Shown here: positions 23,601 to 30,501 of the stretch, in pieces | How the letters are laid out: each line of letters opens with the position of its first letter | How positions within the stretch are numbered: position 1 is the first letter of the stretch | Source of the DNA: DATJPD01 sp035506575 | GTDB lineage: Bacteria; Pseudomonadota; Alphaproteobacteria; CACIAM-22H2 | Assembly (NCBI GenBank): GCA_035506575.1 | Contig: DATJPD010000204.1 | Span: 1-30,501 of the forward strand | Length of the DNA: 30,501 bases | Direction of reading: 5' to 3' | Position numbers and translations under genes: made by a program | The notes under the pieces: generated by a model | Databases searched by the model: none | What the model was told of the DNA's origin: nothing | The model's input: the letters and a program-made list of their open reading frames with translations, nothing else

Positions 23601-24339
23601 CCTCATTCAGTTCGACCGCGTGGTCGCGGGCTATGGCGGCCTCACCGTGCTGAACGGGCTGAGCTTCGCGGCGCGCGCCGGCGAGATCACCTTGCTCATC
23701 GGTCCCAACGGGGCGGGGAAGTCGACCGCGCTCAAGACGCTGTTCGGGCTCCTGGCGCCCTCCGCGGGCGAGATCCGCTTCGAGGGGCGGGCGATCTCCG
23801 GCCATGCGCCGCGGGCGCTGCTTGCGGCGGGAATTGCGTTCGTGCCGCAAGGGCGCAACCTCTTTCCTTCGTTGAGCGTGCGCCACAATCTCGAGCTCGG
23901 CGGCATCACCTTGCCGCGCGGCCAGCTGGCGGCGCGCATCGAGGAGGTGCTGCAGCGCTTTCCGCGCCTGGCCGAGCGTGCCGGCAACCAGGCGTCGACC
24001 CTGTCGGGCGGCGAACAGAAGCAGCTCGAGATCGGCCGGGCCCTGCTGCTGCGGCCGCGCGTTATGCTGATCGATGAACCCTCGATCGGGCTGTCGCCCA
24101 GGATCAGCCGCGATGTCTTCCAGCTCTTGCGCCAGCTCGCCCAGGGCGGGACAACGGTGCTCATGGTCGAACAGAACGTGCGCAGCGCGCTGGCGGTGTC
24201 GGACCGCGCGGTGGCGCTGGAGGGCGGCAGGGTGGCGCTCGAGCGCCCCGCGTCCGAGCTGTTGCACGACCCCGACCTCAACCGCTTGTTTCTCGGCGGG
24301 GCGGCGGCCGCCAGGCCGCGCGCCGGAGGTACCGCATGA
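23590..24339 (+). CDS. livF: ABC transporter ATPase, LivF type
   Basis: This 249-residue ATPase has Walker A GPNGAGKST (38-46), the LivF-specific PQGRNLFPSLSV (86-97), signature LSGGEQKQL (138-146), Walker B RVMLIDEPS (157-165) and VEQNVRSAL. The TTG start at 23590 lies inside the end of livG, an 11-base overlap suggesting coupled translation. It completes a full set of SBP, two permeases and two ATPases. The C-terminal 15 residues are Ala/Arg-rich and not conserved. Confidence 0.92.
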   Translation: MATDLIQFDRVVAGYGGLTVLNGLSFAARAGEITLLIGPNGAGKSTALKTLFGLLAPSAGEIRFEGRAISGHAPRALLAAGIAFVPQGRNLFPSLSVRHNLELGGITLPRGQLAARIEEVLQRFPRLAERAGNQASTLSGGEQKQLEIGRALLLRPRVMLIDEPSIGLSPRISRDVFQLLRQLAQGGTTVLMVEQNVRSALAVSDRAVALEGGRVALERPASELLHDPDLNRLFLGGAAAARPRAGGTA

Positions 24340-25400
24340 CCGGAACGCCCTCGCCCGCCATCAGCAATCCGCCCCCTCCCAATCCCCTGGAGCTCGACGG
24401 CCTCGAATTCCTCGAATTCGCGACCTACACGCCGGCCGATGCCGATGCGTTCGCGCACCTGTTCGCCGGCCTCGGCTTTCTGCCGGCGGCACAGCACCGC
24501 TCGAAAAACGTGACCCTCTATCGCCAGGGTGAGATCAACTTCATCCTCAACCGCGAGCCCGACTGCTTTGCGCATTCCTTCGCGCTGGTCCACGGGCCCT
24601 CGGTCTGTGCCATGGCGTTCCGCTTGCGCGACGCCCAGGCCGCCCTGGCGCGGGCCCTCGAGCACGGCGAGAAGCGTTACGACGGCCGCATCGGGCCGGG
24701 GGAGCTTGCGATCCCCGCCATCCGGGGCCTGCACGGCAGCCTCATCTATCTGGTCGACCGCTACGGGGCGCGCGGCTCGATCTATGACGTCGATTTCCGC
24801 ACCCTGCCGATGCCCGTGGCCGCGGCGGGCCTGACCGACATCGACCATCTCTCGCACGTGGTCATGCGCGGCCACATGGCGCAGTGGGAACGGTTCTATT
24901 GCGACATCTTCGGCTTTCGCGAGGAGCCGGCGCATCGCATCGCCGATGCGGCGGGTACCATCCTGAGCCAGGTCGTGGACAGCCCGTGCGGCCGCATCCG
25001 CATCCCGATCAACGAATCGCTGGGGCCGGACACCGAAGCCGACCACTTCATCCACGAGTACTTCGGCGAGGGCGTGCAGCACATCGCACTGCGCACCGAT
25101 GACCTGATCGCGGCGGTCGAACGCGCCGTGCGCGAGGGCGTCGAGTTCCTGCCGATCCCCGCGGACTACTATGCCGGGCTCCGGCGGGCCGGGCGTCTCC
25201 CGGCGGAGATGATCGATCGCCTGCAACGGGGCCACATCATGGCCGACCTCGACGGCGACGGGATGCTGCTGCAGGCCTACACGAAACCGGTGACGGGCAC
25301 GGTCTTCTTCGAGCTTCTGCAGCGGCGCAACCACACCGGCTTCGGCCACCGCAATGCGGCGACACGGCTTGCGGCGTTGCGGGCGCTGCGGTCGGGTTAG
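24336..25400 (+). CDS. HPPD-like VOC protein, stand-alone counterpart of the QuiC1 C-terminal half
   Basis: This 354-residue protein has two vicinal-oxygen-chelate modules related to 4-hydroxyphenylpyruvate dioxygenase. The N-terminal module includes LEFLEFATYTPADADAF (23-39) and FAHSFALVHGPSVCAMAF (78-95); the C-terminal module starts at GLTDIDHLSHVV. The iron-ligand pattern of HPPD is preserved: H171, H249 (GVQHIAL) and E326 (VFFELLQRR). The sequence corresponds to the C-terminal part of Pseudomonas QuiC1, whose function is not established, rather than to true HPPD of tyrosine degradation; no tyrosine-pathway gene is nearby. It may be an oxygenase or a partner of the dehydratase encoded 6 kb upstream. 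Start overlaps livF (ATGA). Confidence 0.85.
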   Translation: MTGTPSPAISNPPPPNPLELDGLEFLEFATYTPADADAFAHLFAGLGFLPAAQHRSKNVTLYRQGEINFILNREPDCFAHSFALVHGPSVCAMAFRLRDAQAALARALEHGEKRYDGRIGPGELAIPAIRGLHGSLIYLVDRYGARGSIYDVDFRTLPMPVAAAGLTDIDHLSHVVMRGHMAQWERFYCDIFGFREEPAHRIADAAGTILSQVVDSPCGRIRIPINESLGPDTEADHFIHEYFGEGVQHIALRTDDLIAAVERAVREGVEFLPIPADYYAGLRRAGRLPAEMIDRLQRGHIMADLDGDGMLLQAYTKPVTGTVFFELLQRRNHTGFGHRNAATRLAALRALRSG

Positions 25401-25408
25401 GCCCGGAC

Positions 25409-26443
25409 ATGGCGCGCACGCGCATCGGGGTGATCGGCGCCGGGGCCTTCGGCCGCAAGCATGTCGAGGTGATCCGCGCCGATCCGTCCTGCGAGATTGC
25501 GGCGATCGCCGACCCGTCGCCGGCCGCGGCCGCCTTCGCGCGCGCGCAGAACATCGCCTATTTCCCGGAGCACGAGCGGCTGCTTGATCAGGCTAAGCCC
25601 GCGGGCGTGATCGTCGCGGCACCGAATGCCCTGCATCTGCCGGTCGGGCTCGCCTGTGCCGCGCGTCGCGTGCCGATGCTGATGGAGAAGCCGGTCGCCG
25701 ACAGGGTGGACGCCGCGCAAAGACTGATTGAAGCGGCGCGGCACACCCAGACGCCGCTCCTCGTCGGCCATCACCGCCGGCACAATCCGCTGCTGGCCGC
25801 GGCGCGCGAGGTCGTGCGCAGCGGCCGGCTCGGCCGGCTGACGGCCATTTCGGCCATGTGGCTGCTGCAGAAGCCGGACGAGTATTTCGCGGCAGGCGCG
25901 TGGCGGCGCGAGCCGGGCGGCGGCCCGCTCCTGATCAATCTCATCCACGACATCGACGTCCTGCGCTTCGTCGCGGGCGAGATCGAAGCCGTGCAGGCCT
26001 TCACCGCGAACGCGGTGCGCGGCTTTCCGGTCGAGGACACCGCCGTGGTCAGCCTGCGCCTGAAGGGCGGCGCACTCGCCAGCGCCATCATTTCCGATGC
26101 CGTGGCCGCACCGTGGTCCTGGGAGCTCACGACCGGCGAGAATCCGATGTTCCCGACGACTTCCGAGAACTGCTACGCGTTCACGGGCACGTCAGGCTCG
26201 CTTACCTTGCCGAAGCTGGAGCTCTGGCGCTACGGCGCCGAGAGCGGCTGGACGGCGCCGCTGCAACGCGAGCACATACCGGTCGTGCGCGCCGATCCCT
26301 ATGTGCGTCAGCTCCAGCACTTCTGCCGCGTCATTGCAGGCGAGGAGCAGCCGCTGGTGACCGGCGAAGACGCCGCGCGGACCTTGGCGGTGACCCTGGC
26401 GGTCCAGCGCGCCGCGGAGCTTGGCAAGGTCGTCGAGATCTGA
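25409..26443 (+). CDS. Gfo/Idh/MocA family NAD(P)-dependent oxidoreductase
   Basis: The 344-residue cytoplasmic oxidoreductase has an N-terminal Rossmann domain (RIGVIGAGAFGRKHVEVI, 5-22; D35 suggests NAD). The family motif MEKPVA (92-97) and the C-terminal alpha/beta substrate domain with INLIHDIDVLRF (176-187, H180 likely catalytic) follow. Relatives oxidise inositols, sugars and some cyclitols. As the last gene of the hydroaromatic operon, 8 bases after the HPPD-like gene, it may oxidise or epimerise a ring hydroxyl of a quinate-like substrate. It ends 6 bases from the convergent amidotransferase gene, with no visible terminator in between. Confidence 0.87.
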   Translation: MARTRIGVIGAGAFGRKHVEVIRADPSCEIAAIADPSPAAAAFARAQNIAYFPEHERLLDQAKPAGVIVAAPNALHLPVGLACAARRVPMLMEKPVADRVDAAQRLIEAARHTQTPLLVGHHRRHNPLLAAAREVVRSGRLGRLTAISAMWLLQKPDEYFAAGAWRREPGGGPLLINLIHDIDVLRFVAGEIEAVQAFTANAVRGFPVEDTAVVSLRLKGGALASAIISDAVAAPWSWELTTGENPMFPTTSENCYAFTGTSGSLTLPKLELWRYGAESGWTAPLQREHIPVVRADPYVRQLQHFCRVIAGEEQPLVTGEDAARTLAVTLAVQRAAELGKVVEI

Positions 26444-26449
26444 CCGTCG

Positions 26450-28213
26450 CTAGCCGCGTTGAGCCAGGCATTCGAACACGTCGCCGTCGGGTGCCAGGCC
26501 GCGGATATGGCGGCGATGCCACAGCGCGTAGAACAGAAGCCGCCAGGCGGCTTCGAGCCGGCCTTTCTCCTGGCTCGCGAACAATCCTTTCACGCGCTCG
26601 GGCACGCAGACCGCGGCGACGCCGGGGTCGGCCGCGACCAGGGGTCCCAGCTTCTCGCCGCGCTCGCGGATCCAGTCCGCGACCGGGGCCGTGAAGCCGC
26701 GCTTGCGCGCGAACGGCAGGGACTGCGGCACGTACTGTTCGAGCCAGCGGCGCAGCAGGTACTTGCCCCGCCGCCGGCGCAGCTTCAGGCGTTGCGGCAG
26801 GCGGAACGCGAAGTCGGCGATCACCGGGTCGAGCAGCGGCGTGCGGCCCTCGAGTCCATGCGCCATCAAGCAGCGGTCGAGCTTCACCAGCAGGCCGTGC
26901 GGCAGGTAGTCGGCACAGTCGATCGCCTGTGCGATCTGCAGCCGGCTGCGGTCCGGCAGGGCGCACGACTTTTCCGCCGCGGCGATGCCGTCGCGCCAGT
27001 CGCGCGGCTCCTCGCGGAATATGCCGGCGCCGGAGAACGGGCCGCGGCGGCGGCGTGGCCGGCCTCCCAGCCACCACGGCCGGCTTTGCCGGATGTACCG
27101 GCTGTAGCCCGCAAACATCTCATCGCCGCCTTCGCCGCACAGGACGACCTTCACGTCTTTCGCGGCTTCGCGCGCCAGGAGATGCGTCGGCACGATCGCA
27201 TAGTCGGCGGTCGGATCGTCTACCGAGGCGACGATGCGCGGGAGCTGCGACCAAAAATGGTCGGCCGTGACCTCGACCTTGATGTGCCGGGCGCCGATCG
27301 CCGAGGCGAGCCGGTGCGCCTCGGCGTACTCGTCGTGCACGGAGGTCGCAGGGAAGCTCGCCGTGTAGGCGAGCACGCTGTGGCCGTCGAGTCGGGCCAT
27401 GCAGGCGAGGATGGTCGTGCTGTCGATTCCGCTCGACAGGAACAGGCCGTACGGCACGTCGCTGCGCTCATGCACCGCGACGCTGTCCATGAGCACCCGG
27501 TCGAGGCGCTCGAGCGCCGCCGCCTCCTCGAGCTCCACGGCGCCTCCGGCAGGCAGGGCCGGCAGGCGGGTGCGGCTCGCGATGCGCCCGGCTTTGACGA
27601 TCAGGGTCTCGCCGGGCAGGACGCGGTGGATGCCGCGGAAGATCGTCTCGGATCCGGTCGTGAACTGCAGCTGCAGCAGCTCGCCGATGGCACGCGGCAC
27701 CGGCTCGGCTGCCAGCAGCCCCGCCGCGATCAGCGCCTGGGGTTCCGACGCGAAGGCGAAGCCCGCCGCAGTCTCCACGTAATAGAGCTGCTTGATCCCG
27801 AACGGGTCGCGCGACAGCACCAGCTGGTTGTTGTCGGGGTCGTGCAGGCCGAAGGCGTACATGCCGCGCAGCTCGCGCGCGCAGTCGGCGCCATGGCGGT
27901 CGTAGAGAGTGAGGATCGGCTCGCAATCCGACTTGGTGGCGAATAGCGAGTTCCCCAGGCGCTGGCGCAGCTCGACATAATTGTAGATCTCGGCGTTGGC
28001 GACCAGGGCGCAAGCCCGCGGGCCATAGAGCGGCTGGTCGCCGGTCGCGAGGTCGATGATGGCGAGCCGCGCATGGACGAGACCGACGCCACCTTTGACG
28101 TACCGGCCCGTGCCGTCGGGTCCGCGATGACGCAACGCGGCCGTGAGCCGGTCCAGCACCGCCGGATCGGGGGCACGGCCGTCGCGCATCATGACTCCGC
28201 CGATGCCGCACAT
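26450..28213 (-). CDS. asnB: Asparagine synthase-like glutamine amidotransferase
   Basis: This 587-residue protein has the N-terminal nucleophile glutaminase domain (Cys2 in MCGIGGV; RHRGPDGTG, 29-37; ANAEIYNYVELR, 72-83) and an ATP-pyrophosphatase synthetase domain with SSGIDSTTIL (260-269). The oxyanion-hole Gly of NGEIYN is Ala (A74) here. ATG at 28213 is certain because Cys2 must be exposed after Met removal. It shares a TGATG stop-start overlap with the upstream GT4 gene, so it probably amidates a carboxyl group on a glycan or its precursor (WbpS-type) rather than making free asparagine; this is inference from the neighbour only. Confidence 0.88.
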   Translation of the reverse strand: MCGIGGVMMRDGRAPDPAVLDRLTAALRHRGPDGTGRYVKGGVGLVHARLAIIDLATGDQPLYGPRACALVANAEIYNYVELRQRLGNSLFATKSDCEPILTLYDRHGADCARELRGMYAFGLHDPDNNQLVLSRDPFGIKQLYYVETAAGFAFASEPQALIAAGLLAAEPVPRAIGELLQLQFTTGSETIFRGIHRVLPGETLIVKAGRIASRTRLPALPAGGAVELEEAAALERLDRVLMDSVAVHERSDVPYGLFLSSGIDSTTILACMARLDGHSVLAYTASFPATSVHDEYAEAHRLASAIGARHIKVEVTADHFWSQLPRIVASVDDPTADYAIVPTHLLAREAAKDVKVVLCGEGGDEMFAGYSRYIRQSRPWWLGGRPRRRRGPFSGAGIFREEPRDWRDGIAAAEKSCALPDRSRLQIAQAIDCADYLPHGLLVKLDRCLMAHGLEGRTPLLDPVIADFAFRLPQRLKLRRRRGKYLLRRWLEQYVPQSLPFARKRGFTAPVADWIRERGEKLGPLVAADPGVAAVCVPERVKGLFASQEKGRLEAAWRLLFYALWHRRHIRGLAPDGDVFECLAQRG

Positions 28214-29247
28214 CAGGCGGCCACCTTGAGCAGGAAGTCGCGATAGAGCGCGGTCACGGCGTCTTTGCTGAAGCGCGCCTGGTACTCCGCACGGGCGCGC
28301 TCGGCCAGCCCCGCGGCAAAAGATTTGTCCTCGAGCACGCGGCGGAGCGCACCGGCCAATGCGGTGGCATCCTCGAGCGGAACAACGAGGCCGGTGTCTT
28401 CGTGGCGCACGAGGCCGAGCGGCCCCTTCGAGGCGGCGACCACCACCGGCCGGCGATGCGCCCATGCCTCCAGGATCACGTTGCCGAGCGGCTCGATGCG
28501 CGACGGGCAGGCGAGGCAGTCGGCGGCCGCCAGCAGTGCCGCGATGTCGGTGCGCCAGCCGAGGAAATGCACGCGCCCGGCAATCCCAAGCCCGGCTGCG
28601 AGCTGTTTCAGCGAAGCATCCAGAGGGCCTTCGCCGGCCAGCCACACATGGGCCCGTGGCACCTCGGTCAGCGCCTTCAGGAGCACGTCGAACGCCTTGT
28701 CCGAATGCAGCCGTCCGAGCGCCAGGATCACCGGGACGTCGGCCGGCGTGTCGAGGCTGGCGCGATCGGCTGCCGCGGCCGGCTGTTCATCGACGAAGTT
28801 CGGCAGATAGTGAACGCGCGGCCGCGGCCAGCCATGGGCCACCACGTAGTCGGCGATGTCCTGGGTGTTGGCGATCAGGTGGTCGCAGGCGGCGTAGTAC
28901 TTGAGATCGTAATACCCGCCGAGGCGGCCGACATGCACGAAGCGGTGCCCCTTGCGCCCCGGGGGACAGGTGGTCGCGGCGCGGCTCATCCAGCTCAGCA
29001 CCACCTCGGGTGCCGTTGCCGCGATGAGGCGGCCCAGGCGATGGCGGGTCAGCGGATCGCCATTGAACAGGAAGGGCATTTCGATCGGCTTCAAGCCGCT
29101 AGCGACGAGGTCATCGCGGCAGGCCGCGCGATTGCGGATCACCACCGTCTGATCGATCGGCGTGTGCGCGAGGGCGACGCACAGGCGCGAGAAGAACGCT
29201 TCGGCTCCGCCGCGCTGCCGGCTCCCCATGACCTGCAGGAGGCGCAT
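28213..29247 (-). CDS. GT4 family glycosyltransferase
   Basis: The predicted 344-residue GT-B enzyme opens with MRLLQVMGSRQRGGAEAFF, the glycine-rich N-terminal loop of GT4 transferases. The donor-binding half has VILALGRLHSDKAFDVLLKA, FLGWRTDIAALLAAADCLAC and the EX7E-like SRIEPLGNVILEAWAHRRPVV. ATG at 29247 is preferred because it begins at the first conserved strand. An ATG at 29322 would add 25 polar residues and is an alternative. The stop overlaps the amidotransferase start, so they form an operon, probably for surface polysaccharide or LPS. Donor and acceptor are unknown. Confidence 0.85.
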   Translation of the reverse strand: MRLLQVMGSRQRGGAEAFFSRLCVALAHTPIDQTVVIRNRAACRDDLVASGLKPIEMPFLFNGDPLTRHRLGRLIAATAPEVVLSWMSRAATTCPPGRKGHRFVHVGRLGGYYDLKYYAACDHLIANTQDIADYVVAHGWPRPRVHYLPNFVDEQPAAAADRASLDTPADVPVILALGRLHSDKAFDVLLKALTEVPRAHVWLAGEGPLDASLKQLAAGLGIAGRVHFLGWRTDIAALLAAADCLACPSRIEPLGNVILEAWAHRRPVVVAASKGPLGLVRHEDTGLVVPLEDATALAGALRRVLEDKSFAAGLAERARAEYQARFSKDAVTALYRDFLLKVAA

Positions 29248-29356
29248 CTTGGAGTTCTGCGGCGATTCGCGCCCGATATCCAGGGGAGCGTGCTGCCGGC
29301 GGTGCAACACCTGCGAGGTCATGCGGGGCGAAAATAGTTGGACAGCGGAAGCGGTT

Positions 29357-29866
29357 CTAAAAGCTGCCGGCAGGCGCCATCCGCGCGTCGCGCAGGGCGG
29401 CCGACAGCTCGCGCGCCAGGTCGGCGCGCTCGTCGGGCGCCAGGAAGCTGCCGATGGAGAGGTGCCGGCCGTGGCTCGACAGGAGGAGCTGCCCGGGACC
29501 GTTCTGGTCCTCTTCGAGGGTTACGCGCAGCCAGTAGGAGGGGAAGGCGAAGCTCTCTTCGGCCCCTCGCTTGTCCAGGCGCCACACGGTCAATGTGCCG
29601 TCGGCGAGGCGGAGCCGCTCGGCCGCGCGCCCCTGGCCGTAGCTCGCCCGGAACGCCCAGTAGACGAGGGCGACGTCGATGCCGAAAAACCCGATCACCG
29701 GCCAGGCGCCCTTGAGCCAGAACATGAGCCCGCCGACGAAGCTCCAGACCGACAGGATGCTCATGATCACGGCAAAGCCGACGGGCGACAGGCTGCGGTG
29801 CGGCCGCAGCACGACATCGAAGCTGGGCCGGCTGGAGGAGGCCGATTCGGCGCCGGGCGAGGTCAT
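29357..29866 (-). CDS. DUF2244 membrane protein
   Basis: This 169-residue inner-membrane protein has a short cytoplasmic N-terminus, two adjacent hydrophobic segments (about 28-50 and 54-73) and a soluble C-terminal domain. Landmarks are VVLRPHRSLSPVGF (18-31), the GIDVALVYWAFRASY segment and a later SYWLRVTLEED. The arrangement and motifs match DUF2244, a family common in Alphaproteobacteria and without known function. ATG at 29866 is chosen; an earlier in-frame ATG at 29935 would add 23 residues and reach into the nth control region. It diverges from nth and lies 110 bases upstream of the GT4 start on the same strand. Confidence 0.82.
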   Translation of the reverse strand: MTSPGAESASSSRPSFDVVLRPHRSLSPVGFAVIMSILSVWSFVGGLMFWLKGAWPVIGFFGIDVALVYWAFRASYGQGRAAERLRLADGTLTVWRLDKRGAEESFAFPSYWLRVTLEEDQNGPGQLLLSSHGRHLSIGSFLAPDERADLARELSAALRDARMAPAGSF

Positions 29867-29905
29867 GATGGGAGAACATAGCCCCGCGGTTCCGGTTCCG
29901 CCACT

Positions 29906-29925
29906 GACATGGGCGCTTTCATGTC
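29906..29925. repeat. Short inverted repeat between DUF2244 gene and nth
   Basis: GACATG and CATGTC (6-bp arms, 8-base spacer) lie in the 87-base divergent region, 28 bases before the nth ATG. They could be an operator or a chance palindrome. Confidence 0.25.
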
Positions 29926-29953
29926 CGGCGGGCACCGGCTAGGGTTGCCGGCC

Positions 29954-30501
29954 ATGAAGCCCCAGGCTGTCGAAGAGTTCTACCGCCGGCTCAAGACCGA
30001 CCGTCCCGAGCCGCGCACCGAGCTCCAATTCAAGAACCCTTACACCTTGCTGGTGGCGGTCGTCCTGTCGGCGCAGGCCACGGATGCGAGCGTGAACAAA
30101 GCGACCGAGCCGCTGTTCGAGACCGTCGATACGCCCGAGAAGATGGTCAAGCTCGGCGAGGCGCGGCTCAAGCGCTACATCAAGACGATCGGCCTGTTCA
30201 ACACCAAGGCCAAGAACGTCATCGCGCTGTCGAAGCTCTTGATCGAACGGCACGGAAGCGAGGTTCCGCGCACCCGCGAGGCGCTCGAAGCGCTGCCGGG
30301 CGTGGGGCGCAAGACGGCGAATGTCGTGCTCAATGTCGCGTTCGGCGCGCGCACGATCGCCGTCGACACGCATATCTTCCGCGTCTCGAACCGTACCGGC
30401 CTCGCCCCGGGCAAGACGCCGCTCGAGGTCGAGGAGAAGCTCGAAAAGGTGACCCCCGACGCCTATGTGCGCGATGCGCATCACTGGCTCATCCTGCACG
30501 G
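29954..30501 (+). CDS. nth: Endonuclease III, 3' end outside window
   Basis: This is a base-excision-repair DNA glycosylase/AP lyase that removes oxidised pyrimidines. The first 182 residues are present and the frame is open to the last base. Visible features are VAVVLSAQATDASVN (about 35-49), the helix-hairpin-helix LPGVGRKTANVVL with the catalytic Lys in GRKTA, and VDTHIFRVSNR with the catalytic Asp. The C-terminal Cys cluster for the [4Fe-4S] centre would begin just beyond the window end, after ILHG. ATG at 29954 is the first residue of the conserved N-terminus. Antisense open frames over this stretch are not coding. Confidence 0.95.
   Translation, partial: MKPQAVEEFYRRLKTDRPEPRTELQFKNPYTLLVAVVLSAQATDASVNKATEPLFETVDTPEKMVKLGEARLKRYIKTIGLFNTKAKNVIALSKLLIERHGSEVPRTREALEALPGVGRKTANVVLNVAFGARTIAVDTHIFRVSNRTGLAPGKTPLEVEEKLEKVTPDAYVRDAHHWLILH

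Noticed and set aside
18235..24339. Calling the transporter a plain branched-chain amino acid importer
   Set aside because: The family match is real, but the SBP and Liv genes are interleaved with shikimate-type enzymes, so the generic substrate label would mislead.
23631..25349. Minus-strand open frame antisense to livF and the HPPD-like gene
   Set aside because: Spans two recognised genes in reverse and contains no domain.
26459..27946. Plus-strand open frame antisense to the amidotransferase
   Set aside because: Composition bias only; the minus strand has the complete Cys2 and SSGIDS amidotransferase pattern.
29939..30499. Minus-strand open frame at the window end
   Set aside because: Antisense to nth, whose helix-hairpin-helix and catalytic residues are unmistakable.
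1..30501. CRISPR arrays, tRNA or rRNA genes, insertion sequences, prophage or integrase genes
   Set aside because: Looked for and not seen: no regularly spaced repeats, no cloverleaf-like segments in the short intergenic gaps and no transposase or integrase motifs in any frame.

Overview
The window is a GC-rich (by eye well above 60%), densely packed bacterial chromosome segment with many ATGA/GTGA stop-start overlaps and frequent GTG and TTG starts. Gene content points to an alphaproteobacterium: a PAS_5-type PAS protein, a DUF2244 protein next to endonuclease III (nth), dapB, an LptF permease and an NDH-2 type NADH dehydrogenase. The family level cannot be read securely; a Rhodospirillales- or Hyphomicrobiales-like organism fits. 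I see no tRNA, rRNA, CRISPR array, insertion sequence or phage gene, and no gene-free stretch longer than 300 bases.

Region A (1-2526) holds the 3' part of an NDH-2 gene, a Mug/TDG-like DNA glycosylase that lacks the usual Asn, a SAM methyltransferase and a small conserved hypothetical gene.

Region B (2510-11031) looks like a lipid-linked sugar locus. A ChbG/HpnK-type carbohydrate deacetylase, a polyprenyl-phosphate GT2 transferase and two large GT-C membrane glycosyltransferases lie beside a three-gene operon. That operon encodes a UbiA-family decaprenyl-phosphate phosphoribosyltransferase, DprE1 and DprE2, the set that makes polyprenyl-phospho-D-arabinose, best known from mycobacteria. I infer that this Gram-negative makes one or two polyprenyl-phosphosugar donors for transfer in the periplasm.

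Region C (11075-15477) is housekeeping and envelope: dapB, a PAS protein, a solitary lptF, and a GT9 plus WaaE-like GT2 pair of the LPS-core type.

Region D (15485-26443) is the most interesting part. A divergent LysR regulator with a perfect 17-bp palindrome in its control region faces an 11-gene, nearly gapless operon: an atypical shikimate dehydrogenase paralog, a QuiC-type 3-dehydroshikimate dehydratase, a periplasmic binding protein preceded by two hairpins, a canonical-looking AroE, an SDR, a complete branched-chain-amino-acid-type ABC transporter (LivH, LivM, LivG, LivF), an HPPD-like VOC protein and a Gfo/Idh/MocA oxidoreductase. In Pseudomonas the dehydratase and the HPPD-like domain are one polypeptide (QuiC1); here they are two genes about 6 kb apart in one operon. 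I read the operon as an uptake and catabolic system for shikimate, quinate or a related hydroaromatic acid, leading to protocatechuate. No 3-dehydroquinate dehydratase and no protocatechuate dioxygenase are in the window.

Region E (26450-30501) has a GT4 glycosyltransferase and an asparagine-synthase-like amidotransferase in one operon, then DUF2244 diverging from nth, which runs off the end of the window.
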